Shown here: in pieces, positions 53,061-62,372 of the stretch
Position numbering within the stretch: the stretch's first letter is position 1
How the letters are laid out: each line of letters starts with the position of its first letter
From: Roseateles sp. YR242
GTDB taxonomy: Bacteria; Pseudomonadota; Gammaproteobacteria; Burkholderiales; Burkholderiaceae_C
Assembly (NCBI RefSeq): GCF_900109745.1
Contig: NZ_FOAV01000002.1
Location: 186,001-250,000, forward strand
Length of the DNA stretch: 64,000 nt
Direction: 5' to 3'
Position numbers and translations under genes: made by a program
Notes under the pieces: generated by a model
Databases searched by the model: none
The model's input: only the letters and a program-made list of their open reading frames with translations
What the model was told of the DNA's origin: nothing

Positions 53061-53090
53061 ACGCAACGAGGCCCCGCAGGGCCTCGTTGG
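53061..53090 (-). terminator. probable terminator downstream of sppA
   Basis: A 10-bp perfect stem (AACGAGGCCC / GGGCCTCGTT) with a 4-nt loop lies about 30 nt past the sppA stop. The following minus-strand sequence is only moderately T-rich (GCGTTTC). Confidence 0.55.
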
Positions 53091-53120
53091 AGAGTGGGCG
53101 AGTGGAGCGCTCGCAGCCGC

Positions 53121-54155
53121 TCAACGGATGCTGGACATCTCACGCATCGTCTTCACCGCGCCAGCCCCCATGGCGGCGCCAAACCGCTTGGCCAGGCGTT
53201 CCGCCACGTTGTCGCGGGGCGTGTAGTCGACCACGTCCTCGGCCTTCACCACTTCACGGGCCACATAGTCCAGATTGCCCGTGCCATCGGCCAGGCCCAT
53301 CTGCACGGCCTGCTCACCATTCCAGAACAGGCCGGAGAAAGTCTCCGGTGTTTCCTTCAGGCGGGCACCACGGCCCTCGCGGACCACCTTGATGAACTGC
53401 TGGTGGATCTGGTCCAGCATGGCCTGCGCATAGGCCTGCTGCTTGGCGGACACTGGAGAGAACGGATCCAGCATCCCCTTGTTCTCACCCGCCGTCATGA
53501 GGCGGCGCTCGACGCCCAGCTTTTGCATCAGCCCGGTGAACCCGAAGCCATCCATCAGCACGCCGATGGAGCCCACCACGGAAGCCTTGTCCACATAGAT
53601 CTCGTCGGCACCGGCCGCGATGTAGTAGGCGCCGGAGGCACACATTTCCTCCACCACCACGTAGACCTTCTTGTTGTGCAGCGCCTTCAGGCGGCGGATC
53701 TCGTCATTGACGATGCCCGCCTGCACCGGGCTGCCGCCCGGCGAGTTGATACGCAACACCACCGCGGCACTGTTGGGATCTTCAAAGGCGCTCTTCAACG
53801 CGGAGACGATCAGCTCCGCGCTGGCCTCCGTATCCGCCGCAATCTCGCCGCGCACTTCCACCAGCGCGGTGTGCGGGCCTGCGGCCGGTCCGCCGTGATG
53901 GCGTTGCGAGAACAGGCCCCAGGCCAGCAACAGGACCACGGAGGCCCAGATCAGGCGGAAGAAGATCTTCCAGCGGCGTTCGCTGCGGCGTTCACGCAGG
54001 TAGTCGTGGGCGAATTGCTCCAGCACCTGTTCATAGGGTCGCGGGGCCGCTGCGGCACCGGCCACGGCCGGCGGCGGCGGCGCGCGGAACATGTCTTCCG
54101 GGCGCGGCGTGGCGTCCGGAATGGGTGGCGGCAGATCGTTCGGGTTCTGATTCAT
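53121..54155 (-). CDS. sppA: signal peptide peptidase SppA, S49 family
   Basis: This 344-residue membrane-bound serine protease degrades cleaved signal peptides. A Pro-rich cytoplasmic N-terminus is followed by one transmembrane helix (about residues 65-82, FFRLIWASVVLLLAW). The catalytic domain has the glycine-rich INSPGGSPVQAG, nucleophile Ser174 in MCASGAYYIAAGADEIY, and the likely general base Lys226 in TAGENKGMLDPF. The length fits the short, single-domain SppA. Its start codon directly abuts the stop of the Rieske gene. Confidence 0.93.
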   Translation of the reverse strand: MNQNPNDLPPPIPDATPRPEDMFRAPPPPAVAGAAAAPRPYEQVLEQFAHDYLRERRSERRWKIFFRLIWASVVLLLAWGLFSQRHHGGPAAGPHTALVEVRGEIAADTEASAELIVSALKSAFEDPNSAAVVLRINSPGGSPVQAGIVNDEIRRLKALHNKKVYVVVEEMCASGAYYIAAGADEIYVDKASVVGSIGVLMDGFGFTGLMQKLGVERRLMTAGENKGMLDPFSPVSAKQQAYAQAMLDQIHQQFIKVVREGRGARLKETPETFSGLFWNGEQAVQMGLADGTGNLDYVAREVVKAEDVVDYTPRDNVAERLAKRFGAAMGAGAVKTMREMSSIR

Positions 54156-54599
54156 TCAGTCCTCAAAGGCGGGACGTGTGTCCCGTGAAGGGTACCAATA
54201 GACCTGTCCGTCGCGCTCGCGGACGTCCAGGCGGGTCAGGCCGATGCGGCCACACATGCCGGTCACGCAGCGCCCATCCAGCGGGTGATATACGGCGCCG
54301 TGGATGGAGCAGATGATGTAGCGCTTGTCCCGGTCCAGGAACTCGCCTTCCTGCCAGTCCATCTCGGTAGGCACGTGGGCACAGCGGTTCAGGTAGGCCA
54401 CCACCTGCCCCTCGAAGCGCAGTGCAAAAGCGGTGGCGGACTGACGGAAATGCAGCACATCGAAGGTGTGGGCCTTGCCCTTTTCCTCCAGCGCGTCGGA
54501 GGGGCAGAGCAGCACGGCGGCGCTGTCGTCCGACTTTTGGTCGGGCTTCGGGCCAGGCTTGGGGTCGGGCTTTGGCCCGGGCTGGTGGGTATCGGTCAT
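54156..54599 (-). CDS. Rieske 2Fe-2S domain protein
   Basis: This is a 147-residue protein with a single Rieske domain. The cluster ligands are Cys73/His75 (NRCAHVP) and Cys97/His100 (CSIHGAVYHPLDG). Residues 1-25 are a Pro/Lys-Pro-Asp repeat (PKPDPKPGPKPDQK). It resembles the small ferredoxin-like Rieske proteins often encoded between sppA and the HAD phosphatase gene in Burkholderiales. Its redox partner is unknown. The TGA is immediately followed by the sppA ATG, so the genes are coupled. Confidence 0.9.
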   Translation of the reverse strand: MTDTHQPGPKPDPKPGPKPDQKSDDSAAVLLCPSDALEEKGKAHTFDVLHFRQSATAFALRFEGQVVAYLNRCAHVPTEMDWQEGEFLDRDKRYIICSIHGAVYHPLDGRCVTGMCGRIGLTRLDVRERDGQVYWYPSRDTRPAFED

Positions 54600-54624
54600 G
54601 AGTGGTGGAAAACCGGCGCGCCGC

Positions 54625-55281
54625 TCAGGCGTTGGCCAGCAGCCAGGCCTGCAAGCTGGGTACATCGTGCGCCACCAGCAGCGGGTCATAGGCCCGCAGC
54701 GATTCGTGGGCATGGGCGCCATAGGTCACCGCCACTGCCGGGCAGCCCGCATTGCGGGCCAGTTCCAGGTCGTGGCTGGTGTCGCCGATCATCAGCGTGC
54801 GCTCCGGCTCAGTGCCGAACTCCCGCATCAGTTCCAGCAACATGCGGGGGTCAGGCTTGCTGGCGGTCTCGTCAGCGGTACGGGTGCCATCAAACAGGCG
54901 CTGCATGGACACGGCAGCCAGCGCCTCGTTCAGGCCCCGGCGGCTCTTGCCCGTGGCCACGGCCAGCCAGTGATGGCGGGCCTTCAGCGCCTGCAGCATC
55001 TCGGGCACGCCATCAAACAGGGTCACCTCATGGGCCGAGGCAAAGTAGTGCTGCCGGTAGCGCTCGCCCAGCGCCGGGTAGTGCGCGCGGTCCAGGCCCG
55101 GCAGCGCATAGGTCAGCGCCTCCACCAGGCCCATGCCGATCACATAGTTCGCGCGCTCCCGGCTGGGCGGCTCCAGCCCCAGGTCCGCGGCAGCCGACTG
55201 CATGCACTTCACGATCAGCGCGGTGGAGTCGAACAGGGTGCCGTCCCAGTCGAAGACGATCAAGTCAAAACGTTGTGGCAT
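54625..55281 (-). CDS. HAD-superfamily hydrolase, Gph/phosphoglycolate phosphatase-like
   Basis: This is a 218-residue HAD phosphatase. The nucleophile motif is VFDWDGTLFDS (Asp11, Asp13), motif II is AVATGKSRRG, motif III includes the lysine in ETASKPDPRML, and motif IV is MIGDTSHDLELARNAG. The cap domain is of the small helical Gph/PGP type. I chose the ATG at 55281; a TTG seven codons upstream is less likely. It lies in the operon-like series rluC, HAD, Rieske, sppA. The physiological substrate is not certain. Confidence 0.9.
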   Translation of the reverse strand: MPQRFDLIVFDWDGTLFDSTALIVKCMQSAAADLGLEPPSRERANYVIGMGLVEALTYALPGLDRAHYPALGERYRQHYFASAHEVTLFDGVPEMLQALKARHHWLAVATGKSRRGLNEALAAVSMQRLFDGTRTADETASKPDPRMLLELMREFGTEPERTLMIGDTSHDLELARNAGCPAVAVTYGAHAHESLRAYDPLLVAHDVPSLQAWLLANA

Positions 55282-55347
55282 GGGCAATAACGGATGGGGC
55301 AACAGGCAATCAGCGGTGGGGGCGGGCGGGGCGACATCCTGGCAATG

Positions 55348-55427
55348 GCTTCAGGCGGTCTCAAGCGGTCTCAAGCGGTCTCAAGCGGCTTCAGACAAGC
55401 TTTAGACGGCTTGAAACGGCTTCAGCG
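55348..55427. repeat. 10-bp tandem repeat array between rluC and the HAD gene
   Basis: About eight units of a 10-bp motif occur, three of them identical (GGTCTCAAGC) and the rest close variants (GGCTTCAGGC, GGCTTCAGAC, CGGCTTGAAA). The period is close to one DNA helical turn. The array reaches into the last bases of rluC. Confidence 0.75.
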
Positions 55428-56729
55428 ACCGCCCTCGGCCTTGCGCAACGCCAGCAGCAGATTCTCACAGCTTGCCGGCAAGGGTGCCGTTAACGTGAGT
55501 TCGGCGCCACTGGCCGGATGGGTGAAGCGCAGCTCCTTCGCATGCAGGAACATGCGGTCAAAACGCATCGGCCCGCGCGCCAGCGCCCGGTTCGCCTCGA
55601 AATCCCCGTATTTCGGGTCTCCGACGATGCTATGGCCCTCGTGCGCCAGGTGCACACGAATCTGGTGGGTGCGCCCGGTCTTGATGGTCACCTCCAGCAG
55701 GCTGTGCTGCGGCAGCGCCTCGGTCACGCGGACCAGGCTGATGGAGCGCTTGGCCTGCTCGGCCGCTGGATCATGCGAATGGGGCACCGCACGCACCCAG
55801 CGTTCGCCGTCATGGCCCACGAACTTGAGCAGCGGTACGTCGATGACCTTCTTGGACGCCGCCCAGCGGCCCCAGACCAAGGCTGCATACCGCTTGCCCG
55901 TCTCCCGCTCCCGCAACTGGTCCTGCAGGTGGTTCAGCGCGCTGCGCTTCTTGGCAATCATCAGCAGCCCGGAGGTTTCCTTGTCCAGCCGGTGCACCAG
56001 TTCCAGAAACTTGGCCTGCGGGCGGGCGCGGCGCAGTTGCTCGATCACCCCGAAGCTCACCCCGGAACCGCCGTGCACGGCCACGCCAGCAGGTTTGTCC
56101 ACCACGATCAGGTGCTCGTCCTCATAAACCACCGGGAATTCACGCCCTGGCACATCCGAGTCATCCGACTTCTCCGCCAACCGCAAGGGCGGTACACGAA
56201 CAACATCCCCTGACGCCAGGCGGGAGTCCGCGCTGCAGCGCCCCTTGTTGATGCGCACTTCCCCCGAACGGATGATCCGGTAGACCAGGGTCTTGGGCGC
56301 GCCCTTGAGCTCGCGCATCAGGAAGTTGTCCAGGCGCTGGCCTTCGGAGCCCTCGTCCACGGTCAGCAGCCGCACCTGGGGGGACAACACCTCGGCCGGA
56401 GTGGGCGCGGCCGCTGCGATGCTGGTTTTGGCGCCGACGCTCTGGCTGGCATTGACGTTGGCGCTGGCGTTAGTGGCCTGGGCCTTCACTGGCACGCCCG
56501 CCTTTGCAGCGGCCGGCTTCCCGGCCTGCTGCCCGGGCGCCCGTGGCGGCTTCGCCGGGCCGCTTCCCGCGCGCCGCTCGGCCGGGGCCGCACGGCTGCC
56601 GGCGGCCTTGCCAGACTTGGCAACGCCCCCTTGGAAGGCCCGCTTCGGGGCGTCCCCTGACCGCGTGGCACCCCGGGCAGTCCCTGGGGCGGCCTTGCGG
56701 GCTTTAGCCCCTATAATGCTGCTTGCCAC
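55422..56729 (-). CDS. rluC: 23S rRNA pseudouridine synthase RluC with a long basic N-terminal extension
   Basis: The enzyme converts uridines 955, 2504 and 2580 of 23S rRNA (E. coli numbering) to pseudouridine. From about residue 115 on, the S4 domain (GQRLDNFLMRELKG) and the catalytic domain are visible, with the catalytic aspartate in LVHRLDKETSGLL and the KTGRTHQIRVHLAHEGH motif. The first ~110 residues are Ala/Pro/Lys/Arg-rich and disordered-looking (GAKARKAAPGTARGATRSG). The start is GTG at 56729; no ATG precedes the S4 domain in this frame. The divergent arrangement with rne is conserved in many proteobacteria. Confidence 0.92.
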   Translation of the reverse strand: MASSIIGAKARKAAPGTARGATRSGDAPKRAFQGGVAKSGKAAGSRAAPAERRAGSGPAKPPRAPGQQAGKPAAAKAGVPVKAQATNASANVNASQSVGAKTSIAAAAPTPAEVLSPQVRLLTVDEGSEGQRLDNFLMRELKGAPKTLVYRIIRSGEVRINKGRCSADSRLASGDVVRVPPLRLAEKSDDSDVPGREFPVVYEDEHLIVVDKPAGVAVHGGSGVSFGVIEQLRRARPQAKFLELVHRLDKETSGLLMIAKKRSALNHLQDQLRERETGKRYAALVWGRWAASKKVIDVPLLKFVGHDGERWVRAVPHSHDPAAEQAKRSISLVRVTEALPQHSLLEVTIKTGRTHQIRVHLAHEGHSIVGDPKYGDFEANRALARGPMRFDRMFLHAKELRFTHPASGAELTLTAPLPASCENLLLALRKAEGGR

Positions 56730-57428
56730 GTTCGCGTTGTAAGTGTTTGATTTTTCTCATTTTACCTGTGCGGGCACTTATGTAGAGGCCTGTTCAGACC
56801 CTGGGCAGACCCCGTGAGTGAAGCCGTTTGCGGCAACCCACACCTGCTAAAGGTGTTACAACACGGGCAACAACAGTGTGGCAATGGTTGTGCAACGTCC
56901 TGTCAGTCGTGTCGGGCCTTCTCCCCAAGTGAGCAGGCAGTCCAGACCTCAGGACGGAAGAGCAACGTCGTCAGAACCATGCCGTGTGGCCGCTTCAATA
57001 TTTCAGGCGGTGCCGGTTAAACAACAAGGTTTCACGACGTCAGGATGAGGGCTTTCACTCACGTCCTGGCGTCAGCGCCCAGGCATTCAGTCCGGATGAT
57101 TCCCCCAGTCCCCCTCACCCCCCGCCGCTTGCGTGCGCGTCCCGGTTCTGCCCGGACGCTGGTCACCGGCCGTGGGCGGGCCGTGCCCTCGATCCGATCG
57201 AGGACACGCTTGCGGGCCGGAACAGACGGATCGGGGCCCGACGCGCACGCGCCAACGCTGCATCACTAAACGGACGTCTTGTCCGTTGTCTGCAGTCCAG
57301 GGCGATTCCTTCCACGGTTCTCTCGCGTTTCTCGTGCATCGGTTGAGTCGCCCGCCGGTCAATGAAATGACGGCGGCGATTCTGATGTAGTTCGGCCGAG
57401 AACACATTCCGGCCGTGGAGGAGAACTG
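56730..57428 (+). other. long divergent intergenic region, likely rne 5' leader
   Basis: About 700 nt separate the rluC start from the rne ATG. A plus-strand TATAAT occurs at 56712-56717, inside the start of rluC, without a good -35 box. On the minus strand GTAAAATGAG near 56750 could serve rluC. RNase E controls its own mRNA through a structured leader in E. coli, and a long leader here would fit that. No open frame looks coding. A ribosome site (GGAGGAGAAC) precedes the rne ATG. Confidence 0.5.
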
Positions 57429-60400
57429 ATGAAGCGCATGCTGATCAACGCGACGCAGCAGGAAGAGCGTCGCCTGGCCATCGTCGATGGACAAAAGCTG
57501 CTGGATTTCGAGACCGAAATCGAAGGGCGCGAACAGCGCAAGGGCAATATCTACAAGGCGGTTGTGACGCGCGTCGAGCCGTCGCTGGAAGCCTGCTTCG
57601 TGGATTACGGCGAGGACCGTCACGGCTTCCTGCCGTTCAAGGAAATCTCCCGCCAGTACTTCCGCGAAGGCGCGGACGTGCGTTCCGCCAAGATCCAGGA
57701 CGTGATCAAGGAAGGCCAGGAACTGCTGGTCCAGGTGGAAAAGGAAGAACGCGGCAACAAGGGCGCAGCCCTGACCACCTTTGTCTCGCTGGCCGGCCGC
57801 TACCTGGTGCTGATGCCCAACAACCCCCGCGGTGGTGGCGTGTCCCGCCGCATCGAGGGTGAAGACCGCGAGGAGCTGAAAGAAGCCCTCGACCAGCTCG
57901 ACTACCCCAAGGGCATGTCCCTGATCGCCCGCACCGCAGGCATCGGCCGCAATGCCGCCGAGCTGCAGTGGGACCTGAACTACATGCTCAAGCTGTGGAC
58001 CGCCATCGACGAGGCGGCCCACGGTGGCAAGGGCGCCTTCCTGATCTATCAGGAATCGTCGCTGGTGATCCGCGCAATCCGCGACTACTTCACCGCCGAC
58101 ATCGGTGAAATCCTGATCGATACGGACGACATCTTCGAGCAGGCCCACCAATTCATGAGCCATGTGATGCCGGAGACGGCGCACAAGGTCAAGCGTTACC
58201 GCGATGACGCGCCGCTGTTCAGCCGTTTCCAGATCGAGCACCAGATCGAGACGGCCTTCAGCCGCACGGTGAACCTGCCCTCGGGCGGCGCCATCGTGAT
58301 CGATCACACCGAAGCGCTGGTGTCGGTGGACGTGAACTCGGCCCGCGCCACCCGTGGCGGCGACATCGAGGAAACGGCCACCCGCACCAACCTCGAGGCG
58401 GCCGACGAAATCGCCCGCCAGATGCGCCTGCGCGATCTGGGCGGCCTGATCGTCGTGGACTTCATCGACATGGAGGAGTCCAAGAACCGCCGTGACGTCG
58501 AGCAGCGCCTGCGCGACGCCCTGCGCCAGGACCGCGCCCGTGTGCAGTTCAGCTCGATCAGCAAGTTCGGCCTGCTGGAACTGAGCCGCCAGCGTCTGCG
58601 CCCGGCCCTGTCCGAAGGCAGCCACATCACCTGCCCGCGTTGCAACGGCACCGGCCACATCCGCGACACCGAGTCCTCCGCGCTGCAGATCCTGCGCATG
58701 GTGCAGGAGGAGTCGATGAAGGACAACACCGCCGCCGTGCACGTGCAGGTGCCGGTGGAAGTGACCAGCTTCCTGCTCAACGAGAAGCGCACCGAGATCA
58801 CCAAGATCGAACTCAAGCAGCGCGTCACCGTGCTGCTGGTGCCCAACAAGCATCTCGACACGCCCAACTACAAGCTGGAACGCCTGCGCCACGACGACCC
58901 GCGTCTGGAAAACCTGCAGGCCAGCTACACCATGATCGAGGAGCCGCAGGACGAGGTGGGCATCACCCGTCGTGGCGCCGAGAAGCAGAACAAGCAAGAG
59001 CCCGTGATCAAGGGCATCCTGCCGGAGCAACCCGCGCCGATGCCGGTGCCGGCCCCTGCCAAGGCAGCCGCCGAGCCCGTGGCCGCGCCGGCCCCTGTGG
59101 CCGCGCCTGCCGCACCGGTGGATGCGGGTGGTGGTTTCTTCGGCTGGATCAAGAGCCTGTTTGGCGCGACCCCGGCACCGGCCCCTGCGCCGGAACCGGC
59201 CGTCAAGGCCACCGAGCCGGGCCGCAAGGAACGCGGCGAACGCCAGGGTGAACGCGGCGGTCGTGGTGATCGTTCGCGTCGTGGCGAGCGCGGTGAGCGC
59301 GGTGAGCGTGGTGAGCGTGGTGAGCGCAGCGAACGGGGTGACCGTGGCGAGCGCGGCGAGCGCGGCGAAGCCAAGGCGCGCGACGGCAAGGGCCGTGGCG
59401 AAGGTCGTGGCGAAGGTCGTGGTGACGGTCGTGGTGAAGGCCGCGGTGAAGGCCGCCCGCAACAGGACGGCGCACCGCGTGGGGAACGTGGTGAGCGTAC
59501 CGAGCGCGGTGATCGGGCCGAACGCGGCGAACGTGCAGAACGTGGTGACCGCAACGAACGCGGTGGCCGCCGCAATGAGCCGCGTGCCGACAAGCCGGAA
59601 GTGACCGCCACCGAAGGCGCCCCGCGTCAGGAACGTGCGGACCGTGGTGAGCGTACCGACCGTGGTGAACGCGCTGAGCGTGGTGAGCGCGGTGAAGGTG
59701 GTGGCCGTCGTCGCCGCGAAGAGCGTGGTGACCGCGCCCCTCGCAACGAAGGCGCTGTCGAGGCCGCACAGGAGCAGACGCTGGCCTTGTCCGGCACGGA
59801 AGCCGCCAATACCGAATCGCCGACCGCATTCGCCGACACACTGCCGGATGGCCTGGCGCTGAACACCGAAACCGGTGAAGAGCGTGGTAGTCGCCGTCGT
59901 CGTCGTCGTGGCAACCGCGGTGAACGGGGTGCCGAAGGCGCGGAAGGCGCAGAAGGCATCGACGCGTCCCTGGACGGCCAGACCGCGCAGGCTGACGTTG
60001 ACGTCACCGAAGCTGCCGAGCCCGTGGGCAACGTCGCTGAAGGTGAAGCGCCTACTGGCGAAGAAGGCGAAGGCCAGGCGCGTGACGGCCGCCGCCGCGG
60101 CCGTGGGCGTGACCGCTATCGCCGCGATCGCCGTGAGGGCGAGGCGGGTGGCTCCGAAGCCGGTAGCGCTGAAGGTAGCGCCGAAGGTGTCGCCCAGGGT
60201 GAGCACGCTGAAGCACCGCAACAGGTGGCATCGGTGGGTGAATCTGTGGAGCAGGCTCCTGCCCCTGTGGCCGCGCCCGCTCCGGTGGTAGCAGCCCCCG
60301 CACCAGCACCCGTGGCCGCTGCCCCGGTGCCTGTGGCCGCACCGGCCCCGGCCCCGGCCCCTGTGGCTCCGGTCGTGCCCCGCTTCGAACTGCCGATCGC

Positions 60401-60614
60401 CGATCTGAGCGCTGTCGCCGAAGGCGCCGGCCTGGTCTGGGTGAACAGCGATGCGGACAAGATCGCCTCCGTGCAGGCGGCCATTGCAGCGGAACCAAAG
60501 GCCGCCAAGCTGGGCCGTGAACCGGCCCCGGTGACGGTGGTGGACGAAGGTCCGCTGGTGCTTGTGGAAACTCGCAAGGATCTCAGCCAGTTCAAGCTGC
60601 CCTTCGAGGCCTGA
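57429..60614 (+). CDS. rne: ribonuclease E
   Basis: This 1061-residue endoribonuclease is central to mRNA decay and rRNA/tRNA processing. The catalytic half begins [20 protein letters not shown], includes the S1 domain ([20 protein letters not shown]) and the DNase-I-like site with [19 protein letters not shown] and [13 protein letters not shown] (metal-binding aspartates). The zinc-link CPRCNGTG lies near residue 401. The C-terminal half is disordered: Pro/Ala blocks, then a long stretch of GER/GDR/GEGR repeats (about residues 605-770) expected to bind RNA, then further Pro/Ala repeats. A terminator follows. Confidence 0.96.
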   Translation: MKRMLINATQQEERRLAIVDGQKLLDFETEIEGREQRKGNIYKAVVTRVEPSLEACFVDYGEDRHGFLPFKEISRQYFREGADVRSAKIQDVIKEGQELLVQVEKEERGNKGAALTTFVSLAGRYLVLMPNNPRGGGVSRRIEGEDREELKEALDQLDYPKGMSLIARTAGIGRNAAELQWDLNYMLKLWTAIDEAAHGGKGAFLIYQESSLVIRAIRDYFTADIGEILIDTDDIFEQAHQFMSHVMPETAHKVKRYRDDAPLFSRFQIEHQIETAFSRTVNLPSGGAIVIDHTEALVSVDVNSARATRGGDIEETATRTNLEAADEIARQMRLRDLGGLIVVDFIDMEESKNRRDVEQRLRDALRQDRARVQFSSISKFGLLELSRQRLRPALSEGSHITCPRCNGTGHIRDTESSALQILRMVQEESMKDNTAAVHVQVPVEVTSFLLNEKRTEITKIELKQRVTVLLVPNKHLDTPNYKLERLRHDDPRLENLQASYTMIEEPQDEVGITRRGAEKQNKQEPVIKGILPEQPAPMPVPAPAKAAAEPVAAPAPVAAPAAPVDAGGGFFGWIKSLFGATPAPAPAPEPAVKATEPGRKERGERQGERGGRGDRSRRGERGERGERGERGERSERGDRGERGERGEAKARDGKGRGEGRGEGRGDGRGEGRGEGRPQQDGAPRGERGERTERGDRAERGERAERGDRNERGGRRNEPRADKPEVTATEGAPRQERADRGERTDRGERAERGERGEGGGRRRREERGDRAPRNEGAVEAAQEQTLALSGTEAANTESPTAFADTLPDGLALNTETGEERGSRRRRRRGNRGERGAEGAEGAEGIDASLDGQTAQADVDVTEAAEPVGNVAEGEAPTGEEGEGQARDGRRRGRGRDRYRRDRREGEAGGSEAGSAEGSAEGVAQGEHAEAPQQVASVGESVEQAPAPVAAPAPVVAAPAPAPVAAAPVPVAAPAPAPAPVAPVVPRFELPIADLSAVAEGAGLVWVNSDADKIASVQAAIAAEPKAAKLGREPAPVTVVDEGPLVLVETRKDLSQFKLPFEA
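59270..59720 (+). repeat. Arg-Gly-Glu coding repeats in rne
   Basis: Many imperfect 9-bp units of the type GGTGAGCGC or GGCGAACGT encode GER, GDR and GEGR. The opposite strands of this region stay open by composition, which explains the long antisense frames. Confidence 0.85.
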
Positions 60615-60649
60615 AACGACTGAAGGCGCCCCGGCGCTTTCAGTCCGCG

Positions 60650-60686
60650 CAGCCGCCGCGGCCTCTCGCCCGGCGGCTTTTTCTTT
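60650..60686 (+). terminator. rho-independent terminator of rne
   Basis: The stem GCCGCCG / CGGCGGC is followed by TTTTTCTTT, about 40 nt past the rne stop. A smaller hairpin (GAAGGCGCC / GGCGCTTTC) precedes it. Confidence 0.85.
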
Positions 60687-60752
60687 GTTGGCACGACCCG
60701 TGCCTTGTCTGAACGCCACTCATCGTGGCAGCGATCCCGCCGGGAGATCCCC

Positions 60753-62339
60753 TTGAGCTCATCCTCCGTCTCCACCCCGCCGCTGGGCGCCGGTCAGGCT
60801 GCCGCCGCCGCGCCGAAGATGCCCTCGCAAATCCCCTTCATCATCGCGAATGAAGGCTGCGAACGCTTCAGCTTCTATGGGATGCGCAACATCCTGACGG
60901 TGTTCCTGATGACCAGCCTGCTGCTGGCCATTCCGGAACCGCTGCGCAAGGGCGAAGCCAAGGAGGTGTTCCACACCTTCGTGATCGGGGTCTATTTCTT
61001 CCCGCTGCTGGGCGGCTGGCTGGCCGACCGCTTCTTTGGCAAATACAACACCATCTTCTGGCTCAGCCTGGTGTACTGCGCGGGCCATGCCTGCCTGGCC
61101 ATCTTCGAGAACAACCTGCACGGCTTCTACACCGGCCTGTTTCTCATTGCGCTGGGCTCAGGCGGCATCAAGCCGCTGGTGAGCTCCTTCATCGGCGACC
61201 AGTTCGACAAGACCAACCGATCGCTGGCCCAGAAGGTGTTTGATGCCTTCTACTGGATCATCAACTTCGGGTCCTTCTTCGCCTCGCTGCTGATGCCCAT
61301 CTTCCTGGACCGTTTCGGCGCCAGCGTGGCGTTCGGCATCCCGGGCGTGCTGATGTTCATCGCCACCGCCATCTTCTGGAGCGGCCGCCGCCGCTACGTG
61401 CATGTGGCGCCAACCGCGGCCCAGGACCCGCACGGGTTTCTGAAGGTGGTGCGCACCGCCTTGCTGGCACGGCGCGACGGTGAAGGCCGTCCCGGCCTGA
61501 CCGTCGCCGCCATTGGCGGCCTGCTGGCCATTGCCGCCCTGGCGATGTCGCCGCAATGGGGCTTTGTCATCGCCTTCTGCTGCGCGCTGGTGCTGGTGCT
61601 CGGATTTGGCGGCGTGGGCGCCTGGATGCAGCTGCCGCGAGCTCGTGGCCCCCATCCGGCTGAAGCCGTGGAAGGCGTTCGCACCGTGCTGCGCCTGCTG
61701 GTGCTGTTTGCGCTGGTCACGCCATTCTGGTCCCTGTTCGACCAAAAGGCCTCCACCTGGATCCTGCAGGCCGACCAGATGGCCAAGCCGGAATGGTTCA
61801 AGTCGTCCATGATGCAGGCGCTGAATCCGGCGCTGGTGATGATCCTGATCCCGTTCAACAACCTGGTGCTCTACCCGCTGCTGGAACGTGCCGGCGTGAA
61901 GCTCAATGCGCTGCGCCGCATGGGCGCGGGCATCGCGCTCTCGGGCCTGGCCTGGATCGTGGTGGGGGGCCTGCAACTGTGGATCGATGGCGGACAGAAC
62001 GTGTCCATCGTCTGGCAGGTGCTGCCTTATGCGCTGCTGACCCTGGGTGAGGTGCTGGTCTCGGCCACCGGCCTGGAGTTTGCCTACAGCCAGGCACCGC
62101 TGGCCATGAAGGGCGTGATCACCAGCTTCTGGAACCTCTCGGTGACCATCGGCAACCTGTGGGTGCTGGTGGCCAACGCCAGCGTCAAGGGCGAGGCCGT
62201 GACCGGCTACATCAAGAGCACGGGCACCAGCGTGACCGCGTTCCAGATGTTCTTCTTCGCCGGCTTTGCGCTGGCCGCAGCACTGCTGTTTGCCTGGTAT
62301 GCGCGGGGCTACAAGCTGCAGAACCACTATCGGGACTGA
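60753..62339 (+). CDS. POT/PTR-family proton-dependent oligopeptide transporter
   Basis: This is a membrane transporter of about 528 residues taking up di- or tripeptides with protons. The diagnostic POT motif ExxERF is seen as ANEGCERFSFYGMRN near the N-terminus, followed by FPLLGGWLADRFFGKY and FYWIINFGSFFASLLMP. At least twelve hydrophobic helices follow, ending AALLFAWYARGYKLQNHY. No ATG precedes the conserved part closely. I chose TTG at 60753, which has a ribosome site (CGGGAG) 7 nt upstream; ATG at 60819 is the main alternative and would shorten the protein by 22 residues. Confidence 0.88.
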   Translation: MSSSSVSTPPLGAGQAAAAAPKMPSQIPFIIANEGCERFSFYGMRNILTVFLMTSLLLAIPEPLRKGEAKEVFHTFVIGVYFFPLLGGWLADRFFGKYNTIFWLSLVYCAGHACLAIFENNLHGFYTGLFLIALGSGGIKPLVSSFIGDQFDKTNRSLAQKVFDAFYWIINFGSFFASLLMPIFLDRFGASVAFGIPGVLMFIATAIFWSGRRRYVHVAPTAAQDPHGFLKVVRTALLARRDGEGRPGLTVAAIGGLLAIAALAMSPQWGFVIAFCCALVLVLGFGGVGAWMQLPRARGPHPAEAVEGVRTVLRLLVLFALVTPFWSLFDQKASTWILQADQMAKPEWFKSSMMQALNPALVMILIPFNNLVLYPLLERAGVKLNALRRMGAGIALSGLAWIVVGGLQLWIDGGQNVSIVWQVLPYALLTLGEVLVSATGLEFAYSQAPLAMKGVITSFWNLSVTIGNLWVLVANASVKGEAVTGYIKSTGTSVTAFQMFFFAGFALAAALLFAWYARGYKLQNHYRD

Positions 62340-62372
62340 TAGCGGACTGATAGCGGACAGATACCGAGACCT

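Noticed and set aside
57087-60719. A 1210-codon open frame on the minus strand opposite rne
   Set aside because: It mirrors the GC-rich repetitive codons of rne. The protein is low-complexity and has no recognisable domain, while the plus strand encodes a canonical RNase E.
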